Source: Tetrapyrgos nigripes
Lineage: Eukaryota; Basidiomycota; Agaricomycetes; Agaricales; Campanellaceae
Reading direction: 5' to 3'
NCBI GenBank assembly: GCA_013368315.1
Contig: JAACJM010000134.1
Span: 62,001-126,000 of the forward strand
Length of the DNA stretch: 64,000 bases
Positions 42,323 to 56,200 of the stretch are shown piece after piece (the first letter of the stretch is position 1; every line of letters starts with the position of its first letter). A model generated the notes under the pieces. The model saw only the letters and a list, made by a program, of their open reading frames with translations. It was not told the DNA's origin and made no database searches. Both the position numbers and the translations under genes were made by a program.

Positions 42323-43812
42323 CAGTGGGTCAAAAAATTGTCCACATGTTTCGCATTTTTGGAAAGATTGCCAATTTAAGCAATACTGAGTAGAGATATT
42401 AAAATGTGGTCAGTGATGGGCAGAAAGCCCTTGATAAACGCTACAATATTCTGTCTGTTTTGTCTTATTTGGCTTAAAACTCATGGAGATATGACTGATT
42501 TAAAATGGTATGTCATTTGGACAATTTTTTGACATGCAAGTGAAAATACAGAAAGTGCTAGCTCAGTACTTGGTATGCCCTCCTTTGGCCTTCAACACAG
42601 CCTCAATCCTTCTAGGCATGCTCCTGATCAATTTCTGACAATCTTCTTCTGTGATTTCATCCCACTTTTCAGCTGCTCTGTCCCATATTTCCCAAACTCC
42701 AGAGGGTGCTGTGTCATATCCATTGAGCTTGTGTTTGAGGGTTGTCCAGAGGTGTTCAATGGGGTTCAGGTCAGGAGATTGAGCAGGCCAGCTCATGCAA
42801 TGGATGTTGTTGTCTTCAAACCACTTGGTGGCCAGTTTTGACTTGTGTTTAGGATCATTGTCTTGCTGAAAAATGGCCACCTCTGGATCAACACCCAAAA
42901 TATCCATGCTCTCCAGAAGGTTGTTCTCCAAAATGTCCACATACTGCTCTGCATTCATCCTGCCCTCCACCTCTGCCATGTTTCCAACTCCTTCCCACCC
43001 CATACATCCCCACACCATGATATTTCCTCCTCCAAATTTGACTGTTTCCACCACATTTCTCTCTCCCAAGGATTCACCCTTCCTCCCCCACACATACTGC
43101 TGTCCATCTGACCCATATCGATTGATTTTAGTCTCATCTGACCAAATAACCCTTTTCCAGTCATCCACAGTCCAGTTTCTGTACTTCTGTGCAAAGTTTA
43201 AACGAGCCTTCCTGTGAGCTGCAGTGAGTTTGGGCTTCTTCTTCGTTTTAGATGTGTCCACATCATGCCTGAGAAGGGAATTTCGAATGGTTTGGGTGGA
43301 GACAGGTTGGTCAAGGAGGGGATTGATGTTTCTGGCCACTTCTGTAGCATTTTCAGCTTTGCCAGTGTTGATTTGTTGGATAGCAGCACGTTCATCAGTG
43401 GTAGACAGCTTTCTAGGACGCCCTGCTTGATGGTTCTCCTTGTCAGGATACATCTCTTTGGCCAGAGAAGCAATCTTTGACTTGGATACCCCAGTTTTAG
43501 CAGAGATTTCCCTGGATGAAGCAGAAGTTTGGAGGAGAGAGAGGATATTGTCTTTCTGGGTGGATGTGATGGGTCTCATGATTTGATGAGGGCTATAGAA
43601 CAACTGGATGCCCTTATATATGGTCCAGCTGGCAGCTATGATATCATTATGATGTAGCCATTGCATCATTGTACAACTCCACTTATGATGTCATCTATGA
43701 GACATCACATAGTTACAATACTGATTTTGAAGTGGCAACTCAAAAAATTGTCCAAATGACATACCATTTTAAATCAATCATATCTCCATGAGTTTTGAGC
43801 CAAATAGGACAC
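42323..43812 (-). mobile_element. Tc1/mariner element
   Basis: The left end is TA|CAGTGGGTCAAAAAATTGTCC (42321 onward). An inner block, 'cttatttggcttaaaactcat...ggacaattttttga' (42466-42534), is matched in reverse complement at 43740-43808. The right terminus lacks the CAGTGGGTC tip, so the right inverted repeat seems truncated or rearranged. The element encodes one intact transposase. It lies just before the 'ttacag' repeats. Confidence 0.8.
42563..43579 (-). CDS. Tc1-type DD34E transposase
   Basis: 338 residues from the ATG at 43579; the frame is open further upstream to 43669, but this Met starts the helix-turn-helix region. The N-terminus has two HTH units (SLLQTSASSREISAKTGVSK, GRPRKLSTTDERAAIQQI, VSTQTIRNSLLRHDV). 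The catalytic triad is VIWSDETKINRYG, IFQQDNDPKHKSK and SPDLNPIEHLW, with 34 residues between the second Asp and the Glu. Length and motif order are as expected for Tc1 enzymes, which cut at TA and move the element by cut and paste. No disabling mutation is seen, so it may still be active if both ends are recognised. Confidence 0.92.
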   Translation of the reverse strand: MRPITSTQKDNILSLLQTSASSREISAKTGVSKSKIASLAKEMYPDKENHQAGRPRKLSTTDERAAIQQINTGKAENATEVARNINPLLDQPVSTQTIRNSLLRHDVDTSKTKKKPKLTAAHRKARLNFAQKYRNWTVDDWKRVIWSDETKINRYGSDGQQYVWGRKGESLGERNVVETVKFGGGNIMVWGCMGWEGVGNMAEVEGRMNAEQYVDILENNLLESMDILGVDPEVAIFQQDNDPKHKSKLATKWFEDNNIHCMSWPAQSPDLNPIEHLWTTLKHKLNGYDTAPSGVWEIWDRAAEKWDEITEEDCQKLIRSMPRRIEAVLKAKGGHTKY

Positions 43813-43819
43813 ACTGGGT

Positions 43820-44460
43820 GCAAATACCCATAAATACATCGTCATACTGTGATATTACTGAAGACTTACTCAGTGCCAATCAGTTTGTAAATCCCCATGT
43901 ATTATGGAAGTATTATGTTAAAGCCAAAATTTCACAGCAATTCCATAAGGTTTCTGTAAGTCAGGGTGTATTACTGGGGTCTTTCTATGTGAGATTCTGT
44001 CACAGTAATACATACTACAATACCATTGAGAAATACAGAAACATCTTGTTGTGACACAGAGTCACAGTATGTCATAGAGTAATACAGCCTGGATTTATAG
44101 AAGACTTACACAAATGAAATACTGTAAATACACTGTCATACTATGACATTACTAAAGACTTACTTAGTGCCAATCAATTGTATATCTCTGTGTATTACAG
44201 AAGTATTACAGAAGTATTACAGAAGTATTACAGAAAAGCAAAAATTTCACAACAGTTCCATAAGGATTCTGTAAATCAAGTTGTATTACTAGGATTTTTC
44301 AATGTGACATTCTGTCACAGTAAGACATAGCATAATACCATTAAGATATACAGAGATATCTTGATGTGACACATGGTCACAGTATGTCATATAGTAAGAC
44401 TGGCCAGTTTTACAGAAGATTTATGAGATTAAAAGCTATAGTAAATCACAAGAAATTGTC
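43820..44460. repeat. Tandem copies of a repeat of about 290 bp
   Basis: The block beginning 'atcgtcatactgtgatatta', with 'tactgaagacttactcagtg' (43846), repeats at about 44138 ('ctgtcatactatgacattac', 'taaagacttacttagtgcca'). Both contain 'gttccataaggtttctgtaa' and 'gtcacagtaatacatact' text. Three 'agaagtattac' units sit at 44206-44234. It shares motifs with 4115-5020. Confidence 0.7.
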
Positions 44461-44904
44461 ATTGTATTTATCATAGATTTACTGAGTGACAAAATGGTAA
44501 CAAAAATGGATCAATAAAATCAGGTGTATTATGGAAGCTTTATGGAATCCAAAATATTTCCATAGAATGCCATAAGTTCACAGAAAAGTCTTACACCAAG
44601 ATGGAATACATATAGTATCCTGGATATGCTGAAAGAGTTAAAGTATGACCCCTGTAAGTCAAGGGGAATTATTTTAAATTTATTGAATAGCAGGTATTCC
44701 ATAAATCTTGGGTAAATCATATGGACTTACATAAGATATATATAGAGACGGGAGTTCATAAAATGATAGTGTAAGAGTGCAAGTCTTACTGTAGATTTAT
44801 GGAATCACAAGTCAAATTTTTGAAGATAGTGAAGGTGTACAAAAGGTATACAAAATGTGGGGAGGTACTGTGACAGTGCTGTGAGCTTGTGAAGAATATC
44901 ATTG
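44461..44904. repeat. Diverged continuation of the same repeats, no gene
   Basis: Degenerate 'ttactgtagatttatggaat' and 'taagtcttac' motifs lead into the satellite. Nothing coding is visible. Confidence 0.45.
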
Positions 44905-46535
44905 TCGTGAAGGTGTCACAAAAGTGTCATGAAGGTATCGTGAAAGTGGTGCAAAGGTGTCATGAAGATGTCATGAAGATGTCATGAAGGTGTCGTGAAG
45001 GTGTCGCAAAGGTGTTGCAAAGGTGTCATGAAGGTGTCGTGAAGGTGTCATGAAGGTGTCGTGAAGGTGTCATGAAGGTGTCGTGAAGGTGTCATGAAGG
45101 TGTCGTGAAGGTGTCGTGAAGGTGTCGTGAAGGTGTCGTGAAGGTGTCGTGAAGGTGTCATGAAGGTGTCGTGAAGGTGTCGTGAAGGTGTCATGAAGGT
45201 GTCGTGAAGGTGTCGTGAAGGTGTCATGAAGGTGTCGTGAAGGTGTCGTGAAGGTGTCATGAAGGTGTTGCAAAGGTGTTGCAAAGGTGTCATGAAGATG
45301 TCGCCGAAGGTGCCGTGAGGGTGTTGCAAAGGTTTGGTGAAGGTATCATGAAGGTATTGGGAAGGTGTCACGAAGGTATCGTGAAGATGTTGCAAAGGTA
45401 TCAGGAAGGTGTTGTGAAGTTATCATGAAGGTGTCATGAAGATGTCATGAAGGTGTGGTGAAGGGGTCGCGAAGGTGTCAGAAAGGTATTGGAAAGGTGT
45501 TGTGAAGACGTCGTGAAGGTGTGCTGAAGGGGTGTCATGGTGAAGGTGTTGCGAAAATGTCATGGAGGTAGCGTGAAGGTGTTGTGGAGGTATCGGGAAG
45601 GTGGCGCAAAGGTGTCATGAAGATGTCGTGAAGGTGTCGTGAGGGTGTTGCAAAGGTTTGGTGAAGTAGCATGAAGGTATTGGGAAGGTGTCATGAAGGT
45701 ATCATGAAGGTGTTGCAAAGGTATCGGGTAGGTGTTGCAAAGGTATTGTGAAGGTGTCATGAAGGGGTTGCGAAGGTGTCGCAAAGGTGTTGTGAAGGTA
45801 TCGAAAAGGTGTCATAAAGATGTCGCTGAAGGTATCATGAAGGTGTCGTGAAGATGTCGCGAAGGTATCATGAAGGTATTGAGAAGATGTCAGGAAGGTA
45901 TCAGGAAGGTGTCATGAAGATGTCATGAAGGTGTCGTGAAGGTATCAGGCAGGTGTCGTGAAGGTATCCTGAAGGTATGGGGAAGGTGTTGTGAAGGTAT
46001 GGGGAAGGTGTTGTGAAGGCGTTGGGAAGGTGTCTGAAGGTATTGTGAAGGTGTCATGAAGATGTTGTGAAGGTGTGGTGAAGGAGTGTCATGAAGATGC
46101 CGTGAAGGGTCGTGAAGGTGTCATGAAGGTGTTGCAAAGGTTTTGTGAAGGTGTCATGAAGGTATTGGGAAGGTGTCATGAAGGTATCATGAAGGTGTTA
46201 TGAAGATGTCACAAAGGTATTGTGAAAGTGGCGTGAAGGTGTCATGAAGATGTCATGAAGGTGTTGCAAAGGTTTTGTGAAGGTGTCATGAAGGTAGCGT
46301 GAAGGTGTTGTGAAGGGGTTGCAAAGGTGTCATGAAGGTGTTGCAAAGAAGGTATTGTGAAGGTGTCACAAAGGTGCCGCAAAGGTGTTGTGAAGGGGTC
46401 AGAAAGGTGCCATGAAGATGTCGTGAAGGTGTTGCAAAGGTTTCGTGAAGGTGTTCTGAAGGCGTCCTGAAGGTGTGGTGAAGGGGTGTCGTGGTGAAGG
46501 TGTTGCGAAGATGTCGTGAAGGTATCGTGAAGGTG

Positions 46536-46566
46536 CTGTGAAGGTACCTTTTTGCTACCGACACCT
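46536..46566. repeat. Satellite turn type 1 (purine to pyrimidine strand), GGTACC
   Basis: 'gaaggtacctttttgctacc' marks the flip. The same sequence, with small changes, occurs at about 48576, 50037, 52676, 55526 and 57991 (GATACC in the last). The centre GGTACC is itself palindromic. Confidence 0.9.
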
Positions 46567-47175
46567 TCATGACACCTTCACGATACCTTCATGATACCTT
46601 CCCGATTACTTCCTGATACCTTCATGACACCTTCACAAAACCTTTATGACATCTTTATGACACCTTTGTGACCCCTTCACGACCCCTTTGTGACACCTTC
46701 ACTACACCTTCACCACACCTTCATGACATCCTCATGACACCTTCATGATACCTTCACAACACCTTACCTTCATGACACCTTCACGATACCTTCACAACAC
46801 CTTCCCGATACCTTTGCAAAACCTTTACAATACCTTCCCGACACCTTCATGACACCTTTGTGACCCCTTTGTGATGACATATTCATGACACCTTCACAAT
46901 ACCTTCAGACACCTTCCCAACACGACACCTTCGTGATACCTTCATGACACCACCTTCACAATACCTTCATGACATCTTCACCACACCTTCACTACACCTG
47001 CACAACACCTTCCTGACACCTTTCCAACATCTTTCATGATACCTTCATGATACCTTCAGGACACCTTCACAATACCTTCACAATACCTTCATGACACCTT
47101 CTTCACAATACCTTCACAATACCTTCATGACACCTTCAGGACACCTTCCCGACATCTTCTGACACCTTCATGATA

Positions 47176-47200
47176 CATACCTTCATGTCAACTGAAGATG
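47176..47200. repeat. Satellite turn type 2 (pyrimidine to purine strand)
   Basis: 'accttcatgtcaactgaag' marks the opposite flip. It recurs at about 49371, 50841, 53451 and 56341. In the final unit (about 58636) the text becomes 'catgacaacttcacg' and no flip occurs. Confidence 0.9.
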
Positions 47201-50200
47201 TCATGAAGATGTCATGAAGGTGTCGCAAAGGTGTCGCAAAGGTGTCATGAAGGTGTCATGAAGGTGTCATGAAGGTGTCGTGAAGGTGTCATGAAGGTGT
47301 TGCAAAGGTGTTGCAAAGGTGTCATGAAGATGTCGCCGAAGGTGCCGTGAGGGTGTTGCAAAGGTTTGGTGAAGGTATCATGAAGGTATTGGGAAGGTGT
47401 CACGAAGGTATTGTGAAGATGTTGCAAAGGTATCAGGAAGGTGTTGTGAAGCTATCATGAAGGTGTCATGAACATGTCATGAAGGTGTAGTGAAGGGGTC
47501 GCAAAGGTGTAAGAAAGGTATCGGAAAGGTGTTGTGAAGACGTTGTGAAGGTGTGGTGAAGCGGTGTCATGGGCATGGAGGTAGTGTGAAGGTGTTGTGA
47601 AGGTATCAGGAAGGTGTCATGAAGATGTCGTGAAGGTGTCGTGAGGGTGTTGCAAAGGTTTGGTGAAGGTAGCATGAAGGTATTGGGAAGGTGTGATGAA
47701 GGTATGATGAAGATGTTGCAAAGGTATCGGGAAGGTGTTGCAAAGGTATTGTGAAGGTGTCATGAAGATGTCATGAAGGTGTCATGAAGGGGTTGCAAAG
47801 GTGTCGCAAAGGTGTCGTGAAGGTATCGCAAAGGTGTCATAAAGATGTCGCTGAAGGTATTGTGAATTGAGAAGATGTCAGGAAGGTATCAGGAAGGTGT
47901 CATGAAGGTGTTGTGAAGGTATCCTGAAGATATGGGGAAGGTGTTGTGAAGGTATGGGGAAGGTGTTGTGAAGGCGTTGAGAAGGTGTCTGAAGGTATTG
48001 TGAAGGTGTCATGAAGATGTCGTGAAGGTGTGGTGAAGGAGTGTCATGAAGATGCCGTGAAGGGGTTGTGAAGGTGTCATAAAGATATCATGAAGGTGTC
48101 ATGAAGGTGGGGCAAAGGTTTTGTGAAGGTGTCATGAAGGTATCATGGAGGTGTTATGAAGATGTCACAAAGGTATTGTGAAAGTGGCATGAAGGTGTCA
48201 TGAAGATATCATGAAGGTGTTATGAAGGTGTTGCAAAGGTTTTCTGAAGGTGTCATGAAGGTAGCGTGAAGGTGTCATGAAGGGGTTGCAAAGGTGTCAT
48301 GAAGATGTCATGAAGGTGTCATGAATGTGTTGCAAAGAAGGTATTGTGAAGGTGTTATGAAGATGTCACGAAGGTATTGTGAAGGTGTCACAAAGGTGTC
48401 GCAAAGGTGTTGTGAAAGGGTCAGGAAGGTGCCATGAAGATGTCGTGAAGGTGTTGTGAAGGTGTTGCAAAGGTTGCATGAAGGTGTTCTGAAGGCGTCT
48501 TGAAGGGGTGGTGAAGGGGTGTCATGGTGAAGGTGTTGTGAAGATGTCGTGAAGGTATCGTGAAGGTGCTGTGAAGGTACCTTTTTGCCACCGACATCTT
48601 CATGGCACCTTCATGATACCTTCATGATACCTTCCCAATTACTTCCTGATACCTTCATGACACCTTCACAAAACCTTTATGACATCTTTATGACACCTTC
48701 ATGACCCCTTCACAACACCTTCATGACACCTTCACTACACTTTCACCACACCTTCATGACATCCTCATGACACCTTCATGATACCTTCACAACACCTTAC
48801 CTTCATGACACCTTCATGATACCTTCCCGACACCTTCATAACACCTTTGTGACACCTTTGTGACACCTTCACGACACCTTTGTGACCCCTCATGACCCCT
48901 TTGTGACACCTTCACTACACCTTCACCACGCCTTCATGATATTCTCATGGCACCTTCATGATACCTTCACAACACCTTACCTTCATGACACCTTCACGAT
49001 ACCTTCACAACACCTTCCTGATACCTTTGCAAAACCTTCACAATACCTTCCTGACACCTTCATGACACCTTTGTGACACCTTTGTGACACCTTCACGACA
49101 CCTTCATGACACCTTCACGACATATTCATGACACCTTCACAATACCTTCAGACACCTTCCCAACACGACACCTTCGTGATACCTTCATGATACCACCCTC
49201 ACAATACCTTCATGACTACACCTGGACAACACCTTCCTGACACCTTCCCAACATCTTTCATGATACCTTCATGATACCTTCAGGACACCTTCACAATACC
49301 TTCACAATACCTTCATGACACCTTCAGGACACCTTCCCGACATCTTCTGACACCTTCATGATACATACCTTCATGTCAACTGAAGATGTCATGAAGATGT
49401 CATGAAGGTGTTGTGAAGGTGTCGCAAAGGTGTCACAAAGGTGTCATGAAGGTGTCGTGAAGGTGTCATGAAGGTGTCGTGAAGGTGTCATGAAGGTGTC
49501 GTGAAGGTGTCATGAAGGTGTTGCAAAGGTATTGGAAAGGTGTTGCAAAGGTGTCATGAAGATGTTGCCGAAGGTGCCGTGAGGGTGTTGCAAAGGTTTG
49601 GTGAAGATATCATGAAGGTATTGGGAAGGTGTCACAAAGGTATCATGAAGATGTTGCAAAGGTATCAGGAAGGTGTTGTGAAGTTATCATGAAGGTGTCA
49701 TGAAGATGTCATGAGGGTGTGGTGAAGGGGTCGCGAAGTCATGAAGGGGTTGCAAAGGTGTCATGAAGATGTCATGAAGGTGTCATGAAGGTGTTGCAAA
49801 GAAGGTATTGTGAAGGTGTTATGAAGATGTCACGAAGGTATTGTGAAGGTGTCACAAAGGTGCAAAGATGTTGTGAAAGGGTCAGGAAGGTGCCATGAAG
49901 ATGTCGTGAAGGTGTTGTGAAGGTGTTGCAAAGGTTGTGTGAAGGTGTGCTGAAGGCGTCTTGGAGGTGTGGTGAAGGGGTGTCATGGTGAAGGTGTTGC
50001 GAAGATGTCGTGAAGGTATCGTGAAGGTGCTGTGAAGGTACCTTTTTGCCACCGACATCTTCATGACACCTTCATGATACCTTCATGATACCTTCCCAAT
50101 TACTTCCCAATACCTTCATGACACCTTCACAAAACCTTTATGACATCTTTATGACACCTTCGTGAGCCCTTCATGACACCTTCATGACACCTTCACTACA

Positions 50201-53200
50201 CTTTCACCACACCTTCATGACATCCTCATGACACCTTCATGAGACCTTCACAACACCTTACCTTCATGACACCTTCATGATACCTTCCCGACACCTTCAT
50301 GACACCTTTGTGACACCTTTGTGACACCTTCACGACACCTTCATGACTCCTTCACAACCCCTTTGTGACACCTTCACTACACCTTCACACGCCTTCATGA
50401 CATTCTCATGACACCTTCATGATACCTTCACAACACCTTACCTTCATGACACCTTCATGATACCTTCACAACACCTTCCCAATACCTTTGCAAAACCTCC
50501 ACAATACCTTCCCAACACCTTCATGACACCTTTGTTACACCTTTGTGACACCTTCACGACACCTTCACGACATATTCATGACACCTTCACAATACCTTCA
50601 GACACCTTCCCAACACGACACCTTCGTGATACCTTCATGACACCACCTTCACAATACCTTCATTACATCTTCACCACACCTTCACTACACCTGCAAAACA
50701 CCTTCCTGACACCTTCCCAACATCTTTCATGATACCTTCATGATACCTTCAGGACACCTTCACAATACCTTCACAATACCTTCATGACACCTTCAGGACG
50801 CCTTCCAGATATCTTCTGACACCTTCATGATACATACCTTCATGTCAACTGAAGATGTCATGAAGATGTCATGAAGGTGTCATGAAGGTGTCGCAAGGTG
50901 TCGCAAAGGTGTCATGAAGGTGTCGTGAAGGTGTCATGAAGGTGTCGTGAAGGTGTCATGAAGGTGTTGCAAAGGTGTCATGAAGATGTCGCCGAAGGTG
51001 CCGTGAGGGTGTTGCAAAGGTTTGGTGAAGGTATCATAAAGGTATTGGGAAGGTGTCACCAAGGTATCGTGAAGATGTTGCAAAGGTATCAGGAAGGTGT
51101 TGTGAAGCTATCATGAAGGTGTGGTGAAGGGGTCGCAAAGGTGTCGCAAGGTGTCGCAAAGGTGTCATGAAGGTGTCGTGAAGGTGTCATGAAGGTGTCG
51201 TGAAGGTGTCATGAAGGTGTTGCAAAGGTGTCATGAAGATGTCGCCGAAGGTGCCGTGAGGGTGTTGCAAAGGTTTGGTGAAGGTATCATGAAGGTATTG
51301 GGAAGGTGTCACCAAGGTATCGTGAAGATGTTGCAAAGGTATCAGGAAGGTGTTGTGAAGCCATCATGAAGGTGTGGTGAAGGGGTCGCGAAGGTGTCAG
51401 AAAGGTATCGGAAAGATGTTGTGAAGACGTCGTGAAGATGTGGTGAAGGGGTGTCATGGTCATGGAGGTAGTGTGAAGGTGTTGTGAAGGTATCAGGAAG
51501 GTGTCATGAAGATGTCGTGAAGGTGTCGTGAGGGTGTTGCAAAGGTTTGGTGAAGGAAGCATGAAGGTATTAAGAAGGTGTCATGAAGGTATCATGAAGA
51601 TGTTGCAAAGGTATCGGGAAGGGGTTGCAAAGGTATTGTGAAGGTGTCATGAAGATGTCATGAAGGTGTCATGAAGGGGTTGCAAAGATGTCACAAAGGT
51701 GTCGTGAAGGTATCGCAAAGGTGTCATAAAGATGTCGCTGAAGGTATTGTGAATTAAGAAGATGTCAGGAAGGTATCAGGAAGGTGTCATGAAGGTGTCG
51801 TGAAGGTATCCTGAAAATATGGGGAAGGTGTTGTGAAGGTATGGGGAAGGTGTTGTGAAGGCATTGGGAAGGTGTCTGAAGGTATTGTGAAGGTGTCATG
51901 AAGATGTCGTGAAGGTGTGGTGAAGGAGTGTCATGAAGATGCCGTGAAGGGGTCGTGAAGGTGTCATAAAGATATCATGAAGGTGTCATGAAGGTGTTGC
52001 AAAGGTTTTGTGAAGGTGTCATGAAGATATTGGGAAGGTGTCATGAAGGTATCATGGAGGTGTTATGAAGATGTCACAAAGGTATGGTGAAAGTGGCATG
52101 AAGGTGTCATGAAGATGTCATGAAGGTGTCATGAAGGTGTTGCAAAGGTTTTCTGAAGGTGTCATGAAGGTAGCATGAAGGTGTCATGAAGGGGTTGCAA
52201 AGGTGTCATGAAGATGTCATGAAGGTGTCATGAAGGTGTTGCAAAGAAGGTATTGTGAAGGTGTTATGAAGATGTCACGAAGGTATTGTGAAGGTGTCGC
52301 AAAGGTGTCGCAAAGGTGTTGTGAAGGGGTCAGGAAGGTGCCATGAAAGGTGTTGCAAAGGTTTTCTGAAGGTGTCACGAAGGTAGTGTGAAGGTGTTGT
52401 GAAGGGGTTGCAAAGGTGTCATGAAGGTGTTGCAAAGAAGGTATTGTGAAGGTGTTATGAAGATGTCACGAAGGTATTGTGAAGGTGTCACAAAGGGGTC
52501 GCAAAGGTATTGTGAAAGGGTCAGGAAGGTGCCATGAAGATGTCCTGAAGGTGTCGTGAAGGTGTTGCAAAGGTTGCGTGAAGGTGTTCTGAAGGCGTCT
52601 TGAAGGTGTGGTGAAGGGGTGTCATGGTGAAGGTGTTGCGAAGATGTCGTGAAGGTATTGTGAAGGTGCTGTGAAGGTACCTTTTTGCCACCAACATCTT
52701 CATGACACCTTCATGATACCTTCATGATACCTTCCCAATTACTTCCCGATACCTTCATGACACCTTCACAAAACCTTTATGACATCTTTATGACACCTTC
52801 GTGACCCCTTCACGACACCTTCATGACACCTTCACTACACTTTCACCACACCTTCATGACATCCTCATGACACCTTACCTTCATGACACCTTCATGATAC
52901 CTTCATGACACCTTCATGACACCTTCATGATACCTTCCCGACACCTTCATGACACCTTTGTGACATCTTCACAACACCTTTGTGACCCCTTCACGACCCC
53001 TTTGTGACACCTTCACTACACCTTCACCACGCCTTCATGATATTCTCATGGCACCTTCATAATACCGTCACAACACCTTACCGTCATGACACCTTCACGA
53101 TACCTTCACAACACCTTCCTGATACCTTTGCAAAACCTTCACAATACCTTCCCGACACCTTCATGACACCTTTGTGACACCTTTGTGACACCTTCATGAC

Positions 53201-56200
53201 ACCTTCACGACATATTCATGACACCTTCACAATACCTTCAGACACCTTCCCAACACGACACCTTCGTGATACCTTCATGATACCACCTTCACAATACCTT
53301 CATGACTACACCTGCACAACACCTTCCTGACACCTTCCCAACATCTTTCATGATACCTTCATGATACCTTCAGGACACCTTCATAATACCTTCACAATAC
53401 CTTCATGACACCTTCCCGACATCTTCTGACACCTTCATGATACATACCTTCATGTCAACTGAAGATGTCATGAAGATGTCATGAAGGTGTCGTGAAGGTG
53501 TCACAAAGGTGTCATGAAGGTGTCGTGAAGGTGTCATGAAGGTGTCGTGAAGGTGTCATGAAGGTGTCGTGAAGGTGTCATGAAGGTGTTGCAAAGGTGT
53601 TGCAAAGGTGTCAAGAAGATGTTGCCGAAGGTGCCATGAGGGTGTTGCCATGGTTTGGTGAAGGTATCATGAAGGTATTGGGAAGGTGTCACGAAGGTAT
53701 CGTGAAGATGTTGCAAAGGTATCAGGATGGTGTTGTGAAGTTATCATGAAGGTGTCATGAAGATGTCATGAAGGTGTGGTGAAGGGGTCGCAAAGGTGTC
53801 AGAAAGGTATCGGAAAGGTGTTGTGAAGACGTCGTGAAGGTGTGGTGAAGGGGTGTCATGGTGAAGGTGTTGTGAAAATGTCATGGAGGTAGTGTGAAGG
53901 TGTTGTGAAGGTATCGGGAAGGTGTCACAAAGATGTCGTGAAGGTGTCGTGAGGGTGTTGCAAAGGTTTGGTGAAGGTAGCATGAAGGTATTAGGAAGGT
54001 GTCATGAAGGTATCATGAAGATGTTGCAAAGGTATCGGGAAGGTGTTGCAAAGGTATTGTGAAGGTGCCATGAAGATGTCATGAAGGTGTCATGAAGGGG
54101 TTGCAAAGGTGTCGCACAAGTGTCGTGAAGGTATCGCAAAGGTGTCATAAAGATGTCGCTGAAGGTATTGTGAATTGAGAAGATGTCAGGAAGGTATCAG
54201 GAAGGTGTCATGAAGGTGTCGTGAAGGTATCCTGAAGATATGGGAAAGGTGTTGTGAAGGTATGGGGAAGGTGTTGTGAAGGCGTTGGGAAGGTGTCTGA
54301 AGGTATTGTGAAGGTGTCATGAAGATGTCGTGAAGGTGTGGTGAAGGAGTGTCATGAAGATGCCGTGAAGGGGTTGTGAAGGTGTCATAAAGATATCATG
54401 AAGATGTCATGAAGGTGTTGCAAAGGTTTTGTGAAGGTGTCATGAAGGTATTGGGAAGGTGTCATGAAGGTATCATGAAGGTGTTATGAAGATGTCACAA
54501 AGGTATCATGAAAGTGGCATGAAGGTGTCATGAAGATGTCATGAAGGTGTCATGAAGGTGTTGCAAAGGTTTTCTGAAGGTGTCATGAAGGTAGTGTGAA
54601 GGTGTCGTGAAGGGGTTGCAAAGGTGTCATGAAGATGTCATGAAGGTGTCATGAAGGTGTTGCAAAGAAGGTATTGTGAAGGTGTTATGAAGATGTCACA
54701 AAGGTATTGTGAAGGTGTTGCAAAGGTGTTGCAAAGGTATTGTGAAGGTGTCATGAAGATGTCATGAAGGTGTCATGAATGGGTTGCAAAGGTGTTGCAA
54801 AGGTGTCGTGAAGGTATCGCAAAGGTGTCATAAAGATGTCGCTGAAGGTATTGTGAATTGAGAAGATGTCAGGAAGGTATCAGGAAGGTGTCATGAAGGT
54901 GTCGTGAAGGTATCCTGAAGATATGGGGAAGGTGTTGTGAAGGTATGGGGAAGGTGTTGTGAAGGCGTTGGGAAGGTGTCTGAAGGTATTGTGAAGGTGT
55001 CATGAAGATGTCGTGAAGGTGTGGTGAAGGAGTGTCATGAAGATGCCGTGAAGGGGTCGTGAAGGTGTCATAAAGATATCATGAAGGTGTCATGAAGGTG
55101 TTGCAAAGGTTTTGTGAAGGTGTCATGAAGGTATTGGGAAGGTGTCATGAAGGTATCATGGAGGTGTTATGGTGAAAGTGGCATGAAGGTGTCATGAAGG
55201 TGTTGCAAAGGTTTTCTGAAGGTGTCATGAAGGTAGCGTGAAGGTGTCGTGAAGAGGTTGCAAAGGTGTCATGAAGGTGTTGCAAAGAAGGTATTGTGAA
55301 GGTGTTATGAAGATGTCACAAAGGTATTGTGAAGGTGTCACAAAGGTGTCGCAAAGGTGTTGTGAAAGGGTCAGGAAGGTGCCATGAAGATGTCGTGAAG
55401 GTGTCGTGAAGGTGTTGCAAAGGTTGTGTGAAGGTGTTCTGAAGTCGTCTTGAAGGTGTGGTGAAGGGGTGTCATGGTGAAGGTGTTGCAAAGATGTCGT
55501 GAAGGTATCGTGAAGGTGCTGTGAAGGTACCTTTTTGCCACCGACATCTTCATGACACCTTCACGATACCTTCATGATACCTTCCCAATTACTTCCCGAT
55601 ACCTTCATGACACCTTCACAAAACCTTTATGACATCTTTATGACACCTTCGTGACCCCTTCACGACACCTTCATGACACCTTCACTACACTTTCACCACA
55701 CCTTCATGACATCCTCATGACCCCTTCATAATACCTTCACAACACCTTACCTTCATGACACCTTCATGATACCTTCCCGACACCTTCATGACACCTTTGT
55801 GACACCTTTGTGACACCTTCACGACACCTTTGTGATCCCTTCACGACCCCTTTGTGACCCCTTCACGCCCCCTTTGTGACACCTTCACTACACCTTCACC
55901 ACGCCTTCATGACATCCTCATGACACCTTCATGATACCTTCACAGCACCTTACCTTCATGACACCTTCACAATACCTTCACAACACCTTCCCAATACCTT
56001 TGCAAAACTTTCACAATACCTTCCCGACACCTTCATGACACCTTTGTGTCACCTTCACGACACCTTCACGACATATTCATGACACCTTCACAATACCTTC
56101 AGACACCTTCCCAACACGACACCTTCGTGATACCTTCATGACACCACCTTCACAATACCTTCATGACATCTTCACCACACCTTCACTACACCTGCACAAC

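Noticed and set aside
44905..45300. Telomeric repeat
   Set aside because: The unit GAAGGTGTCRT is unlike the fungal TTAGGG type and flips orientation.
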